DNA from: Aliidiomarina sanyensis
GTDB lineage: Bacteria > Pseudomonadota > Gammaproteobacteria > Enterobacterales > Alteromonadaceae
Direction: 5' to 3'
NCBI RefSeq assembly: GCF_003987175.1
Contig: NZ_PIPM01000006.1
Location: 1 to 64,000, forward strand
DNA: 64,000 nt
The notes under the pieces were generated by a model that was given only the letters and a program-made list of their open reading frames with translations, was not told the origin of the DNA and did not search any database. Position numbers and translations under genes: made by a program. Position 1 is the stretch's first letter; every line of letters begins with the position of its first letter. Below are positions 8,448 to 19,185 of this stretch, piece after piece.

Positions 8448-9719
8448 GTGGCAAAACAAATCCAAGCCATCCGCGGCATGAACGACATTCTGCCGGAGCA
8501 AACGGGACGCTGGCAACAGCTCGAGCACGTCATTCGTCAATTGCTCGCGGGATACGGTTACAGCGAAATTCGCATGCCGGTGGTCGAACAAACCGACCTT
8601 TTTAAGCGCTCGATTGGCGAAGTGACGGATATCGTCGAGAAAGAAATGTACACCTTCGAGGACCGCAACGGTGACAGTTTGACCTTGCGTCCTGAAGGAA
8701 CTGCAAGTTGTGTGCGTGCCGGAAATGAGCATGGCCTGCTTTACAACCAAACCCGTCGTCTATGGTACATGGGGCCGATGTTCCGTCATGAGCGTCCGCA
8801 GAAAGGGCGGTATCGTCAGTTTCATCAAGTCGGTGTTGAAGCCTTCGGGCTCGATGGGCCAGACATTGATGCCGAACTTATTCTTCTCACCGTGCGCTTG
8901 TGGAAGGCGCTTGGTTTACTCCCTTATTTGACCCTTGAGCTCAATTCATTAGCTTCGAATGAAGCCCGTGGGGCGTATCGCGATGCACTCACGGCGTACC
9001 TGCGTAGTCATCTGGATATGCTCGATGAAGACAGTGTGCGCCGGCTCGAGTCGAATCCGTTACGGATTTTGGATTCGAAAAACCCAGCAATGGCTGAGGT
9101 ACTCGCCAATGCGCCTAAGTTAAGCGAATATTGGGACGAGGAATCACGTTCGCACTTTGAAAAACTCTGTGCCTATCTTGATGCGGCAGGCGTGCCTTAT
9201 GTGCACAATGAGCGTCTGGTGCGCGGTTTGGATTATTACAATCGAACCGTTTTTGAATGGGTGACCGAAAGTCTTGGCGCGCAAGGAACCGTTTGCGCTG
9301 GCGGCCGTTACGATGGACTCGTCGAGCAACTGGGCGGGAAAGCGACGCCAGCCGTTGGTTTTGCGATGGGGCTTGAGCGTCTTGTGCTCATGCTCGAACA
9401 AGCGGACTCCCTTACAATTCCGCGTGCGGTGGATGTTTATGTGGTTGCGGCAGGGCCCGAGGCGGAACTTCCTGCGATGCGCGTTGCCGAACAGGTTCGG
9501 GATACGCTGCCCGGCCTTCGGACCATGCTCCACTGCGGTGGTGGAAAGTTTGCGAAACAACTTAAAAAGGCAGATCAGAGCGGTGCGGAAGTTGCACTGA
9601 TTCTGGGCGCTGACGAAGTAAAAGAAAATAAAGTAACCGTGAAATATCTGCGTCAAAACGTGGAGCAACAAACGGTCCCTATGGATGAATTAACCTCAGT
9701 ACTGCGTACTTTGGTATGA
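8448..9719 (+). CDS. hisS: Histidyl-tRNA synthetase
   Basis: A 423-residue class II synthetase that charges tRNA-His. Motif 2 ([21 protein letters not shown]), the histidine-specific signatures [14 protein letters not shown] and [14 protein letters not shown], and the C-terminal anticodon-binding domain (from about residue 325) are all present. Translation starts at GTG (8448), giving the conserved [21 protein letters not shown] lies about ten bases upstream. First gene of a likely hisS-yfgM-bamB unit. Confidence 0.98.
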   Translation: MAKQIQAIRGMNDILPEQTGRWQQLEHVIRQLLAGYGYSEIRMPVVEQTDLFKRSIGEVTDIVEKEMYTFEDRNGDSLTLRPEGTASCVRAGNEHGLLYNQTRRLWYMGPMFRHERPQKGRYRQFHQVGVEAFGLDGPDIDAELILLTVRLWKALGLLPYLTLELNSLASNEARGAYRDALTAYLRSHLDMLDEDSVRRLESNPLRILDSKNPAMAEVLANAPKLSEYWDEESRSHFEKLCAYLDAAGVPYVHNERLVRGLDYYNRTVFEWVTESLGAQGTVCAGGRYDGLVEQLGGKATPAVGFAMGLERLVLMLEQADSLTIPRAVDVYVVAAGPEAELPAMRVAEQVRDTLPGLRTMLHCGGGKFAKQLKKADQSGAEVALILGADEVKENKVTVKYLRQNVEQQTVPMDELTSVLRTLV

Positions 9720-9737
9720 CCTGAAGAGGAAGAGGCA

Positions 9738-10358
9738 GTGGAACACGAAGATCAACAAGTCGAACAGATTAAGCAATTCATCAAAGAGTACGGTCCTTGG
9801 ATCGTTGCCGGCGTCGTGATTGGGCTCGGCTCTCTGTTCGGCTGGCGTCATTATCAAGATAGCCAAACACAAGCAGCTGAATCGCGTACAGCAATCTATC
9901 AACAGATGCTTGAAACCTTGCAATTCTCGGAAGGCGATGAGGCTTCTGCACGCGCGCAAGCTCTGGCTGCTGAACTCGAGGGTTCGGAGCAGGGTGCGCT
10001 TGCCCAATTGCACTTGGCGCAACAAGCGGTCAATCAGGGCGATTTTGATGCCGCTCGGTCGTATCTCGAATCAGCCCACGCAACGCTCCGCAGTGGTGAA
10101 CTTAAATCGATTGTCGCTTTGCGTCTAGCACGGTTGGACATCGCGCGCGAAGACTACAATTCCGCGGAAGCTTGGCTCAATGGTATTCGCAGTTCAGCGT
10201 TTGCTGCGAATGTCGCCGAAGTTCGCGGTGACATTCATTATGCGCGCGGTAACCATGCGGCGGCGCGTGAATCCTATCTGGCAGCTGCTGAAGCATCAGT
10301 AAGTGGTGCAAGTACTGCGCTCCAGATGAAAATTGACAACCTGGCAGGACACGAATGA
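9738..10358 (+). CDS. yfgM: YfgM family ancillary SecYEG translocon subunit
   Basis: A 206-residue inner-membrane protein with a short cytoplasmic N-terminus, one transmembrane helix (YGPWIVAGVVIGLGSLFGW, about 25-43) and a periplasmic TPR-like helical domain. In E. coli YfgM binds SecYEG and the chaperone PpiD and helps hand over exported proteins. Start is GTG at 9738 with GAGG-rich sequence upstream (GAAGAGGAAGAGG). It overlaps bamB by four bases (ATGA), which supports coupled translation and a shared role in envelope protein biogenesis. Confidence 0.93.
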   Translation: MEHEDQQVEQIKQFIKEYGPWIVAGVVIGLGSLFGWRHYQDSQTQAAESRTAIYQQMLETLQFSEGDEASARAQALAAELEGSEQGALAQLHLAQQAVNQGDFDAARSYLESAHATLRSGELKSIVALRLARLDIAREDYNSAEAWLNGIRSSAFAANVAEVRGDIHYARGNHAAARESYLAAAEASVSGASTALQMKIDNLAGHE

Positions 10359-11542
10359 TTAAAACAAAACAATGGTTAGCTGTCGTTGCAGCTGTACTTC
10401 TGGTCTCCGCATGTTCTTCACGCGATCAAGGCCCGCAGCACGCAGAACTGCAACAGATTACCACTGAAGTCAGCGCCTCTCAGATTTGGTCAACCCGGGT
10501 CGGGACTGGGTTCCGTGGGCATTTTTCGCGTCTTCGACCGGTCCATGCAGATGGCATCGTGTACGCCGCGGATCGGCAAGGAACCATTGTAGCTCTCAAC
10601 GTTGAGAACGGCCGTGAAGTGTGGTCGAAACACGTGGGAGGGCGGCAACCGCTATTCGGACGCTATTTTGCCGGTGAGCCGGCTCGTTTGAGTGGTCTGA
10701 CTGTCGCGGGCTCGATGTTATTTGTCGGTTCGGAGAATGGTCTGGTTTATGCCTTTAACCGAGAAGATGGTGAGTTGCTGTGGGAACAAAAAGTTCCTGG
10801 TGAAGTACTCGCACCACCGGCCGTGGGTGAAGGCCGCGTAGTGGTCCATTTGGGCTCGGGAAATGTCGTTGCTTTGCGGGCGAGCACGGGTGAACAACTG
10901 TGGATTCACGAAGAAGAAGTTTCTCTCTTAAGCCTTCGCGGCACGTCGCCGCTTGCGATTCAGAGTGGCGGTGTGATCTTTGGCAGCGCGACAGGAAAGG
11001 CAGTGGTTCTTATCCTTGAAAGTGGCATGCTTGCATGGGAAGAGCGCGTAACGGTTCCGTCAGGCTCGACTGATCTTGAGCGTGTTGTGGATATCGATGG
11101 CGCGCCTCTGGTCGCTGGTACGACGGTCTACATGTCGGCATATAATGGCGATTTGGTTGCATTAGACCTGCGTAGTGGCGAGGTTCTGTGGCGCCGCGAG
11201 TATGGTAGCTGGCGCGGCCCGGTCATGTCGGCAAACCGAATTATTTTGGTCAATCAACAAAGCCACGTGATCAGCGTCGACCGTTCGAACGGTCTCGAAC
11301 AGTGGCGGAATTCAGACCTATTCTTGCGTTCGTTAACGGAGCCAGCCACCCAAGGCGGCTACTTAGTGTCGGGCGATCGTTTCGGCTACTTGCATTGGTT
11401 CAATCGCAGTAATGGTGAGCTGGTCGGTCGCTATAATCTTGGGGATGAGCCGATCCGCGGTGCGCCCTTGGTCGTGAATGACAAAATCATTGTGCAAGAT
11501 GGTCGGGGACGCGTTGTCGCCCTACGTCAGCAGACGCGATAA
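10355..11542 (+). CDS. bamB: Outer membrane protein assembly factor BamB
   Basis: A 395-residue lipoprotein of the BAM complex, which folds beta-barrel proteins into the outer membrane. The signal peptide ends in a lipobox, LLVSACSS (Cys at about residue 20). The rest is an eight-bladed PQQ-like beta-propeller with recurring units of the form GxVxALdxxtGexlW (for example YAFNREDGELLWEQKV and VALDLRSGEVLWRREY). Length is close to E. coli BamB (392). Confidence 0.96.
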   Translation: MIKTKQWLAVVAAVLLVSACSSRDQGPQHAELQQITTEVSASQIWSTRVGTGFRGHFSRLRPVHADGIVYAADRQGTIVALNVENGREVWSKHVGGRQPLFGRYFAGEPARLSGLTVAGSMLFVGSENGLVYAFNREDGELLWEQKVPGEVLAPPAVGEGRVVVHLGSGNVVALRASTGEQLWIHEEEVSLLSLRGTSPLAIQSGGVIFGSATGKAVVLILESGMLAWEERVTVPSGSTDLERVVDIDGAPLVAGTTVYMSAYNGDLVALDLRSGEVLWRREYGSWRGPVMSANRIILVNQQSHVISVDRSNGLEQWRNSDLFLRSLTEPATQGGYLVSGDRFGYLHWFNRSNGELVGRYNLGDEPIRGAPLVVNDKIIVQDGRGRVVALRQQTR

Positions 11543-11586
11543 TCATGCATACCTAAACACACTTCTGTAGTACAATAGAGTGTGCA

Positions 11587-11630
11587 GGCGGCGAGACCGC
11601 CAATCGTTCAGGGCCGTGTAGGCCCTGAAC
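11587..11630 (+). promoter_or_regulatory. Two hairpins in the der leader
   Basis: Two stem-loops lie in the 5' leader of der: a small one with GGCGG facing CCGCC (11587-11601), and a perfect 10-bp stem GTTCAGGGCC / GGCCCTGAAC with loop GTGTA (11606-11630). A TACAAT -10-like box is at 11571-11576. There is no T-run, so a simple terminator is unlikely. The stronger hairpin ends 24 bases before the start codon; it may affect mRNA stability or translation (inference). Confidence 0.5.
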
Positions 11631-11654
11631 GTGTTTCAGGAGAGAGGAAATTAC

Positions 11655-13106
11655 ATGTTACCCGTGGTCGCCCTTGTGGGCCGTCCAAATGTTGGCAAAT
11701 CCACATTATTTAATCGTTTAACTCAGTCTCGGGATGCGCTTGTTGCGGATTTTCCGGGGTTAACCCGTGACCGTCAGTACGGTCAGGGGCGCTATGATAA
11801 CTACCAGTTTATTGTTGTGGATACCGGCGGTATTCACGGTAAGGAAGAAGGGTTGGATTTGCTGATGGCCAAGCAATCATTGCAGGCCATTGATGAAGCG
11901 GATGTGGTGTTATTCTTGGTCGATGCCCGCGATGGGATCAGTGCTGCAGATGAGTTCATCGCTGACTATCTGCGCAAACAAGACAAGCCAGTTTACCTGA
12001 CCGCCAATAAAATCGACGGACTCGACGGCGATGCAGCGGCTGCGGACTTCTTTAGTCTTGGTCTCGGTGATGTTTATCAAATTGCAGCCGCCCACGGTCG
12101 TGGGGTGAGTCAGTTGTTGCGTACGGTATTGTTGCCATTAGAAAAGCAATATCCGGACATGCATCGGGAGCCGAAATCGGCAGAGCCTCAGGAGCTCACC
12201 GAGGCCGACGCGCAAGCCGAAATTGAACGTCTCCAAGCACAACCGATCAAACTCGCCATTATCGGTCGTCCGAATGTGGGGAAATCCACCCTCACGAATC
12301 GAATTCTGGGTGAAGATCGCGTGGTTGTCTTTGATATGCCAGGCACCACTCGTGATAGCGTCTATATCCCCATGGAACGTGATGGTCGCGAGTATGTATT
12401 GATTGATACGGCAGGTGTGCGGCGCCGCGGTCGGATTGATATGGCCGTAGAGAAATATTCAGTGGTCAAAACGTTGCAGGCCATTGAGAGCGCCAACGTG
12501 GTTATTTTGGTGATTGATGCGCGGGAAACGATCAGTGACCAAGACTTAAATTTGTTGGGCTTCGTTCTCAATGCGGGGCGCTCGGTGGTCATCGCGGTCA
12601 ATAAGTGGGATGGCATTGAAGCGGATGCGAAGCAATGGATTAAAGACGAGCTTGATCGACGTCTGGGCTTTGCAGACTTCGCGCGTGTGCATTTTATTTC
12701 TGCACTCCATGGCACCAATGTGGGTCACTTGTTTACCTCGGTTCAAGAGGCTTATGCCAGTGCAACCAAACGGGTCGGGACTTCGCAACTGACGCGAATT
12801 ATGGAATCAGCGCAAGAAGAGCACCAACCGCCGTTGGTTCGTGGGCGTCGGGTGAAACTGAAATTTGCTCATGCGGGTGGCTACAATCCACCGTTGATTG
12901 TGGTCCATGGAAATCAAGTCAATGACCTACCAGAAAGCTATAAACGCTATCTGATGAACTACTTCCGAAAATCATTGAAGCTGATGGGAACCCCAGTGAA
13001 AGTAGAGTTTCGTGAAGGTAAAAATCCGTTTGCTGGGAGAAAGAATTCCCTCACGCTGTCTCAACAGCGCAAGCGCAAGCGCCTCATGAAGTTCGTCAAA
13101 AAATAA
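11655..13106 (+). CDS. der: Ribosome biogenesis GTPase Der (EngA)
   Basis: A 483-residue double GTPase needed for 50S subunit maturation. Both G domains are clear: G1 motifs [12 protein letters not shown] and [13 protein letters not shown]3 DTGG and DTAG, G4 NKID and NKWD. A C-terminal KH-like domain follows ([20 protein letters not shown]). The start is the ATG at 11655 ([12 protein letters not shown]), with AGAGAGGAA upstream; a frame open eight codons earlier covers that ribosome-binding site. It ends in a lysine/arginine-rich tail. Confidence 0.97.
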   Translation: MLPVVALVGRPNVGKSTLFNRLTQSRDALVADFPGLTRDRQYGQGRYDNYQFIVVDTGGIHGKEEGLDLLMAKQSLQAIDEADVVLFLVDARDGISAADEFIADYLRKQDKPVYLTANKIDGLDGDAAAADFFSLGLGDVYQIAAAHGRGVSQLLRTVLLPLEKQYPDMHREPKSAEPQELTEADAQAEIERLQAQPIKLAIIGRPNVGKSTLTNRILGEDRVVVFDMPGTTRDSVYIPMERDGREYVLIDTAGVRRRGRIDMAVEKYSVVKTLQAIESANVVILVIDARETISDQDLNLLGFVLNAGRSVVIAVNKWDGIEADAKQWIKDELDRRLGFADFARVHFISALHGTNVGHLFTSVQEAYASATKRVGTSQLTRIMESAQEEHQPPLVRGRRVKLKFAHAGGYNPPLIVVHGNQVNDLPESYKRYLMNYFRKSLKLMGTPVKVEFREGKNPFAGRKNSLTLSQQRKRKRLMKFVKK

Positions 13107-13129
13107 CGCGTCGTCACACCCAACGCGAC

Positions 13130-13200
13130 GTAGCCAACGCATTGCGTTGGGTTTTGCTCGGGTGGGAACCGTGCCCTCGCGCCCAACGCAGCGCGTTGGG
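13130..13200. repeat. REP pair (BIME) between der and hslO
   Basis: GTAG CCAACGC ATT GCGTTGG (13130-13150) is followed by a middle part TTTTGCTCGGGTGGGAACC... and a second, inverted palindrome CCCAACGCAGCGCGTTGGG (13182-13200) with a decayed flank. The middle is shared with the element between mscS and xseA. It lies between two convergent genes and could also stop transcription or protect mRNA ends. Confidence 0.85.
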
Positions 13201-13211
13201 TATCGTGGTTG

Positions 13212-14078
13212 TTATTGAGGCTGTTCTGGTGCTTCGTGGGCGTGGAGTGCTTCGATATCGAACTCATTGTAGATGTAGTTCGTTAAGCAGTAGTCGCAGG
13301 TCATTTTGATCTCGCCCTCTTCACGCAAAATGGCTCGTAATTCCTCCATCGGCACACCGCGCAGGGCAGTGGCTGTTGCACTTCGCGAGCAACCACAGAA
13401 AAAGCGGACGCTTTGGGTTGGGTAGATGTGAACTTGTTCTTCATGGTACAGGCGGTGCAGCACCTCGGTTGCAGGAAGCATTAACACTTCCTCAGCCCGA
13501 ATGGTGTCAGCTAAGGTGGTTAGGTGTTCGAAGCCATCCAATCCTTTTGCACCTGGCATGGCCTGAAGGAAAAGCCCTCCACTGCGAGCGGCCTCGAGAT
13601 CTGCGAACAGCCAAACGCGGGTTGCGAGTTGCTCGGATTGTTGGAAATACTGTTCAACAGCGGAGCCAAGAGATTCCCCTTCGATCGCAACCACTCCTTG
13701 ATATCGCTCGCCTTGCTCGGGAGACAAGGTAATGATCAAAATTGCATTGTCGCCGACGAGTTCGCGAAAGGTTGCCTCCTGAATATCTTGCGTTAGTCGC
13801 GCCGCACCGCGCAAGGCTTGGTCATGACTTCCATTCACGGTGGCATAGTTGAGCGGTCCGTTGCCTTGAATTTGCACATTAATATGCCCCTCAAACTTGA
13901 GGGTTGCGGTCAACAAGCTGGTGACGGCCATGAGCTCACCCAATAAGATTTTCACCGGCTTTGAATAGCCGTGTCCCTGTAAAAGCGATTGAAAACTTTC
14001 CTGCAGCTGCACGATTTCGCCACGGACATCGTGATTCTCGAAGGTAAAACGAAGGATTTCATCAAGTTTGGTTGCCAT
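13212..14078 (-). CDS. hslO: Redox-regulated chaperone Hsp33
   Basis: A 288-residue chaperone that is switched on by oxidation of a zinc-bound cysteine cluster. The C-terminal switch is complete: CXC in FFCGCSRSAT and CXXC in MTCDYCLTNY, the four zinc ligands. Start is the ATG at 14078 (MATKLDEILRFTF), with GGAAAG five bases upstream; a GTG ten codons earlier is rejected. It lies directly downstream of hslR (32 bp), as in E. coli, forming a heat-shock operon. Confidence 0.97.
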   Translation of the reverse strand: MATKLDEILRFTFENHDVRGEIVQLQESFQSLLQGHGYSKPVKILLGELMAVTSLLTATLKFEGHINVQIQGNGPLNYATVNGSHDQALRGAARLTQDIQEATFRELVGDNAILIITLSPEQGERYQGVVAIEGESLGSAVEQYFQQSEQLATRVWLFADLEAARSGGLFLQAMPGAKGLDGFEHLTTLADTIRAEEVLMLPATEVLHRLYHEEQVHIYPTQSVRFFCGCSRSATATALRGVPMEELRAILREEGEIKMTCDYCLTNYIYNEFDIEALHAHEAPEQPQ

Positions 14079-14110
14079 GGGGTCTTTCCAATCTGGCAGC
14101 AGGGACACCC

Positions 14111-14494
14111 CTACTGGTTTTTGAATTTGATAAGTTCCCGACGTTGTTTTTTATCGGGGCGTTGCTCAGGGTGCGGATTATACAACTGATTCAGTTTTCG
14201 TGCCTGCGCGTTTTCTTCTCGCTTTTGCACACTCGCCGCGGTTTCTTCGTACATCTGTTGGGCTTCTTGCGCTCCCCGTCGTTGATCGTTGAGCGTCAGG
14301 ACAACAACCTCAACTTTATCGTAGCCGCGCGGTACGCTGAGTATTGCGCCGAGTTCGACGATTTTTGCCGGTTTGGTTCTTTGTCCGTTGTAGTGGACTT
14401 TACCGGCCTGAATGGCGTTTCGTGCCAATCCGCGGGTTTTAAAAAAGCGAGCAGCCCACAGCCATTTATCCAAACGGACGGATACCTGATTCAT
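14111..14494 (-). CDS. hslR: Heat-shock ribosome-associated protein Hsp15 (S4 domain)
   Basis: A 127-residue S4-domain RNA-binding protein. Hsp15 binds free 50S subunits carrying a nascent-chain tRNA and helps recycle stalled subunits. The S4 fold is seen in VRLDKWLWAARFFKTRGLARNAIQAGKVHYNGQRTKPAKIVELGAILS, followed by a basic C-terminal tail (KKQRRELIKFKNQ). Upstream of hslO, as in E. coli. Confidence 0.95.
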   Translation of the reverse strand: MNQVSVRLDKWLWAARFFKTRGLARNAIQAGKVHYNGQRTKPAKIVELGAILSVPRGYDKVEVVVLTLNDQRRGAQEAQQMYEETAASVQKREENAQARKLNQLYNPHPEQRPDKKQRRELIKFKNQ

Positions 14495-14565
14495 AGCAAT
14501 GAACCCTGATTAAAAATGGAGTGTTAGTTTAACATGAATCCTTACATTTTTTCCTTCCACGCGCA

Positions 14566-14594
14566 TTGTTGTTCGGGATTAGGCGAGCTAGAAT
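14566..14594 (+). promoter_or_regulatory. Predicted promoter of the gsp operon
   Basis: TTGTTG (14566-14571) and TAGAAT (14589-14594) are 17 bases apart, about 45 bp before gspC. No other promoter as good was seen through the overlapping genes to gspM. Confidence 0.55.
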
Positions 14595-14639
14595 GCGATC
14601 ATTGATAACAAAAATTTAATACACGTTGATTTCTTATTG

Positions 14640-15533
14640 ATGGCTCACTCTATGTCTTTTGGCTCGATGTCTTTTAGCGCGCTCGGTGATTCCCTCGGCC
14701 GCTTTCTTCAGCCCGCTGCAACCGTGGTTGCAGTGTTCCTATTCGCGTGGGCTGCTTGGCTCGCGGCACAGATGACATGGAACCTTCTCGCACCTGCGAA
14801 TCCGCCAACACCGTCCGCAACGGTCTCTGCGGCGACAGGAAGTGGCGGTCAGCTGAGTCCGGAGCGAATTCAACGCATGCACTTATTTGGTGAGCGTGGG
14901 GCTCAACCCGCGCAAACTGCTCGAACAACGGAAGCGCCAGAAACGACGCTGAATATTCGTCTTGTTGGGGTGACAGCAAGTACGGTACCAGAACGGTCAG
15001 CCGCGATTATTCAGCAAGGGAACAACCAAGTTGTCTATATTCCCGGCGAAACAATTAGCTCAAGTCGCGCGGTACTGCGCGAAATTCTCTCGGATCGTGT
15101 CATTCTCGAAAACGCCGGTCGCATGGAAACGCTGTACTTGGATGGTCGGGACGGCTTCGAACCTGGGTTGACGCTTCGAGAGGCACCGGCCCCGCGCTCG
15201 GATGCATCAACACCTGTGCAACCAACGGAAGTTCCGCTCTCTGGGCAAGAGGTGTCTATCGAGAGCATTCAAGAATTAGTGACGATTACGCCGTATCAGC
15301 AAGATGGCGAATTGGTGGGTTATCGGCTCGCTCCGCGAGCGAATCCAGAAATTTTCACGGCAGCAGGCTTTCAAGCCGGTGACATTGCAATCAGCCTCAA
15401 TGGCTACGATCTAACCAATGTTGCTGAAGCGGCCTCCATTATGCGTGACCTTTCCTCGCTCACCACGGCCACAGTCGTGGTTTTACGTAATGGCGAGCAG
15501 GTGACGCTGGAACTCAGTATTCCGAACGAATAG
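14640..15533 (+). CDS. gspC: Type II secretion system protein GspC
   Basis: A 297-residue inner-membrane protein that links the T2SS inner-membrane platform to the secretin. It has one transmembrane helix at about 25-45 (PAATVVAVFLFAWAAWLAAQM), a periplasmic homology region (residues ~95-180, with NIRLVGVTAS and AIIQQGNNQVVYIPGE) and a C-terminal PDZ-like domain (FQAGDIAISLNGYDLTN...TVVVLRNGEQVTLEL). No clear ribosome-binding site precedes the ATG at 14640, so a start at one of the internal ATGs (codons 5 or 10) remains possible. Confidence 0.93.
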   Translation: MAHSMSFGSMSFSALGDSLGRFLQPAATVVAVFLFAWAAWLAAQMTWNLLAPANPPTPSATVSAATGSGGQLSPERIQRMHLFGERGAQPAQTARTTEAPETTLNIRLVGVTASTVPERSAAIIQQGNNQVVYIPGETISSSRAVLREILSDRVILENAGRMETLYLDGRDGFEPGLTLREAPAPRSDASTPVQPTEVPLSGQEVSIESIQELVTITPYQQDGELVGYRLAPRANPEIFTAAGFQAGDIAISLNGYDLTNVAEAASIMRDLSSLTTATVVVLRNGEQVTLELSIPNE

Positions 15534-15542
15534 GTAGATAGA

Positions 15543-17639
15543 ATGCGCTTCTTAACGAAAGTCCTTGGAATGACATTTGCGGCAAGCCTCGCACTCGTTC
15601 CGTTATCATCGGTGCAAGCACAGGAAGAATTCTCTGCAAGCTTCAAAAATACCGATATCAACGAATTCATTCAGGCGGTGAGCCGAAACCTCGAGCAGAC
15701 CATCATTATAGATCCCGAAGTACGGGGACGGATCAATGTCCGCAGTTACGATGTGATGAATCGTGAACAGTATTACCAGTTCTTCCTGAACGTGTTGGAA
15801 GTTTATGGGTATGCGGTGGTCCGTATGGATAACAATGTCCTGAAAGTCATTCGTGACCGCGACGCAAAATCAGCGCCAGTTCCCGTGGTCGATGACGATT
15901 CCTACAACGGTGATGAGTGGGTAACCCGGGTAGTTCCACTACGAAACGTGTCGGTCCGTGAACTTGCCCCCTTGCTACGTCAATTAAACGACCAAGCCAG
16001 TGGCGGAGCGGTCATGAGCTACGATCCGTCGAACGTCATCATGATGAGTGGGCGCGCAGCGCTCATCAACCGCTTGGTTCAAATTATTCAGCACGTTGAC
16101 CGTGCCGGCGACCAAGATGTTGAAGTGGTTCAATTACAACACGCATCTGCGGCAGAAATGGTGCGGATTGCCCAGAGCGTCTTTCAACAGCAAGGGTCCG
16201 GTATCCCTGAGATGATGATTCCACGGATTGTCCCAGATGAGCGTACCAACCGCGTATTGATTAGCGGAGACCCGCGCGCGCGAGAACGTGTCGCGCGTCT
16301 GTTGCGTCAGCTCGATACGGAAATGCAGACGAGTGGAAACACCCGCGTGTTCTATTTACGCTATGCCCAAGCCGATGACATGGTGCAGCTGCTGCGCGGC
16401 ATGACAGATACGATCATTGCTGAAGAACGTGCGGCCGCGAGCTCCGGTTCGGGCTCAGGTTCCGGTGCGGCCTCGCGTACAGCGCGTCGCGGAAACGAAG
16501 TAAGTATTGAATCTCATCAACCGACAAACTCCATTGTGGTGACCGCTCAACCTGATATTTTGCGAGCCATCGAGAACGTGATTGGCCAGCTCGACATTCG
16601 TCGTGCGCAAGTGTTGGTCGAGGCCATCATCGTCGAGGTATTTGAGGGGGATGGGATCAACTTTGGTATTCAATGGGCCAGTGAAGATATTGGCTTGATG
16701 CAACATAACAACGGCAATATTGTTCCGATTGGACCGCTTGGTGTCGCAGCTGAAGCAGCGCGTACCCGTCCGGGGGCTGAAGTGACGCGGGTCGATAACG
16801 CGGGAAATCAGTTCACTACACGTGAACCGGATCAACGGGGCGATTTCTCCTTGTTGGCGAATCTGCTTGGCAACGCCAATGGCTTGCTCTTTGGGACCGT
16901 ACAAGATGGTTGGGCTGCGGTGGTTCAAGCGGTTGCAACCACAACGAACTCGAATATTCTCTCGGCGCCGAGTATCACCACACTCGACAACCAAGAGGCC
17001 TCGATTCTTGTTGGTCAGGAAGTTCCTACCATTACGGGCGCTACCGCCGGTTCAAATAACGAGAACCCGTTCCAAACCGTCGAGCGCCGTGAAGTGGGTA
17101 TTCGCTTACGTGTGACGCCACAAATCAACGAGGGTGATGCAGTTCAGCTCCTGATTGAGCAAGAAGTTTCAAGTATTGCGGGTGCAACGTCGGTTGACGT
17201 TACGTTCAATAAACGTGAACTCAGAACGACCGTTTTGGCCCGCGATGGAGAGACCATTGTGTTAGGCGGCTTGATTGATGAGGACGTGCAAGAAAGTTTG
17301 TCAAAAGTTCCTCTGTTGGGTGACATTCCGATTCTGGGACACCTGTTCAAATCAACCAGCGTCAGCACGCGCAAGCGCAACCTGATGATTTTTATCCGTC
17401 CGACCATTATTCGTGACGATGAGCGCATGGGTCACTTAAGTCAACGTAAATACAGCTACCTGCGCGCGCAACAGATAGCACAACGGGATCGTGGAATCTC
17501 CTTGCGTTCACGAGACGTCGTTCCGGTCCTTCCAGACTGGGACGAGGACAAAGATTTGCCACCAGAGTACCAACGCTTCCTGGATGAGTGGCGTCGCGAT
17601 ATGGATGAAATCCGTCGTGAGGCAGAAGGGGGTCAGTAA
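15543..17639 (+). CDS. gspD: Type II secretion system secretin GspD
   Basis: A 698-residue outer-membrane secretin forming the exit channel for folded substrates. It has a signal peptide ending in VQAQEE (about residue 27), periplasmic N0-N3 domains, a Gly/Ser-rich loop in N3 ([17 protein letters not shown]), and the secretin core with [39 protein letters not shown]. The S-domain tail follows. Its stop overlaps the gspE start (TAATG). No gspS pilotin is in the window. Confidence 0.97.
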   Translation: MRFLTKVLGMTFAASLALVPLSSVQAQEEFSASFKNTDINEFIQAVSRNLEQTIIIDPEVRGRINVRSYDVMNREQYYQFFLNVLEVYGYAVVRMDNNVLKVIRDRDAKSAPVPVVDDDSYNGDEWVTRVVPLRNVSVRELAPLLRQLNDQASGGAVMSYDPSNVIMMSGRAALINRLVQIIQHVDRAGDQDVEVVQLQHASAAEMVRIAQSVFQQQGSGIPEMMIPRIVPDERTNRVLISGDPRARERVARLLRQLDTEMQTSGNTRVFYLRYAQADDMVQLLRGMTDTIIAEERAAASSGSGSGSGAASRTARRGNEVSIESHQPTNSIVVTAQPDILRAIENVIGQLDIRRAQVLVEAIIVEVFEGDGINFGIQWASEDIGLMQHNNGNIVPIGPLGVAAEAARTRPGAEVTRVDNAGNQFTTREPDQRGDFSLLANLLGNANGLLFGTVQDGWAAVVQAVATTTNSNILSAPSITTLDNQEASILVGQEVPTITGATAGSNNENPFQTVERREVGIRLRVTPQINEGDAVQLLIEQEVSSIAGATSVDVTFNKRELRTTVLARDGETIVLGGLIDEDVQESLSKVPLLGDIPILGHLFKSTSVSTRKRNLMIFIRPTIIRDDERMGHLSQRKYSYLRAQQIAQRDRGISLRSRDVVPVLPDWDEDKDLPPEYQRFLDEWRRDMDEIRREAEGGQ

Positions 17640-19183
17640 TGAGTGAAGCCACTGAGTCAGGCGTTGAGCTGTCGAACGCGGAAGCCGTGGCTGCACAAGT
17701 TGCAGCGCCGGATGAGCCACGGGCACGATTACCGTACCCGTTCTCACGGCGTTTCGGCGTGGTATTGAGCTGGGAGGGGGAAACCCCCACCTTGCATACA
17801 CGAGGGAAAGTCACGCCAAAAGCGCTTCATGAAGTGCGTCGTTTGGTCGGACAGAAGTTTGCCGTGAAAGTGCACTCAGAAAACGAGTTTGACGTGATTC
17901 TAGGTCAGGCTTACCAACGGGATTCCTCGGAAGCGAAACAATTAATGGAAGATATTGGGAACGAGGTGAACTTGTTCTCACTGGCCGAAGAATTACCCCA
18001 AACCGAAGATTTGCTCGATAGTGAAGATGACGCACCCATCATCAAACTCATTAACGCAATGTTGAGCGAAGCGATCAAAGAGGGTGCGTCAGATATCCAT
18101 ATCGAGACGTTTGAAAAAGACTTGGTTATCCGGTTTCGAATTGATGGCGTTCTGCGCGAGATTTTGCGGCCGAACCGGAAGTTGGCGTCGCTCTTGGTGT
18201 CTCGGATCAAAGTCATGGCACAGCTTGATATCGCCGAAAAGCGCCTGCCACAAGACGGGCGTATTTCGCTTTTGATTGCCGGTCGTGCGGTCGATGTTCG
18301 GGTATCTACGATGCCGTCCAACCACGGCGAACGGGCGGTATTGCGTTTGCTCGACAAAAACAATGCGCGCTTGGATTTGACTGAGTTGGGCATGACCGTG
18401 GCAAACCGAAAGATTTTCTCCAGTCTGATTCATAAACCGCATGGCATTATTCTGGTGACGGGTCCAACGGGGTCAGGGAAAAGTACCACGCTGTATGCTG
18501 GACTCTCTGAGATCAACACCAAAGACCGTAACATTCTGACTGTCGAAGACCCTATCGAATATGCACTGGAAGGGGTTGGCCAAATGCAGGTCAATCCACG
18601 GGTCGATATGACTTTTGCGCGCGGTTTACGGGCGATTCTACGTCAAGATCCCGATGTCGTCATGGTCGGGGAAATCCGGGATGGCGAGACGGCACAAATT
18701 GCCGTGCAGGCCTCCCTGACGGGGCACTTGGTATTGTCCACGTTGCACACGAACACAGCCGCAGGTGCAATCACCCGATTGGAAGACATGCGGATTGAAC
18801 CCTTTTTGTTATCTTCGAGTCTTCTCGCTGTACTCTCGCAACGTCTTGTCCGAACGCTGTGCAAAGACTGTCGCCAGGAGCATGTTGCAACGGCCGAGGA
18901 ATGTGCGCTGCTTGGCATTGATGCAAAGAACCCGCCAACGATCTACCGGCCACGTGGTTGTGAGAAATGTAACCAGACGGGATATCGAGGTCGTACGGGT
19001 ATTCACGAAATGCTCGTGGTTGATGAGACGATTCGAGAATTGATTCACAATGGTCAAGGTGAACAAGCGATTGAGCGCTATGCGCGGAAGTTCTATCCAA
19101 GTATTCGCCAAGATGGCCGCGACAAAATTATTGCCGGTATCACGACGCTTGAAGAAGTTCTCCGAGTAACCCGGGAGGAATAA
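17639..19183 (+). CDS. gspE: Type II secretion ATPase GspE
   Basis: A 514-residue cytoplasmic ATPase that powers pseudopilus assembly. It has an N-terminal GspL-binding region, Walker [11 protein letters not shown], Asp box VEDPIEY, Walker [13 protein letters not shown], a His box with LSTLHTN, and the tetracysteine zinc motif of GspE proteins (CKDC ... CEKC). The N-terminal ~60 residues are acidic and alanine-rich. Translationally coupled to gspD. Confidence 0.97.
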   Translation: MSEATESGVELSNAEAVAAQVAAPDEPRARLPYPFSRRFGVVLSWEGETPTLHTRGKVTPKALHEVRRLVGQKFAVKVHSENEFDVILGQAYQRDSSEAKQLMEDIGNEVNLFSLAEELPQTEDLLDSEDDAPIIKLINAMLSEAIKEGASDIHIETFEKDLVIRFRIDGVLREILRPNRKLASLLVSRIKVMAQLDIAEKRLPQDGRISLLIAGRAVDVRVSTMPSNHGERAVLRLLDKNNARLDLTELGMTVANRKIFSSLIHKPHGIILVTGPTGSGKSTTLYAGLSEINTKDRNILTVEDPIEYALEGVGQMQVNPRVDMTFARGLRAILRQDPDVVMVGEIRDGETAQIAVQASLTGHLVLSTLHTNTAAGAITRLEDMRIEPFLLSSSLLAVLSQRLVRTLCKDCRQEHVATAEECALLGIDAKNPPTIYRPRGCEKCNQTGYRGRTGIHEMLVVDETIRELIHNGQGEQAIERYARKFYPSIRQDGRDKIIAGITTLEEVLRVTREE

Positions 19184-19185
19184 GC

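Noticed and set aside
11606-11630. Terminator after bamB
   Set aside because: The hairpin is strong but has no T-run, and it lies closer to der than to bamB, so it is treated as part of the der leader.
13212-14108. Longer start for hslO and similar upstream frames for der, ndk, msrA, gspL, tadA and rpsT
   Set aside because: The shorter starts have ribosome-binding sites and align with family N-termini; the extensions cover those sites or leader sequence.
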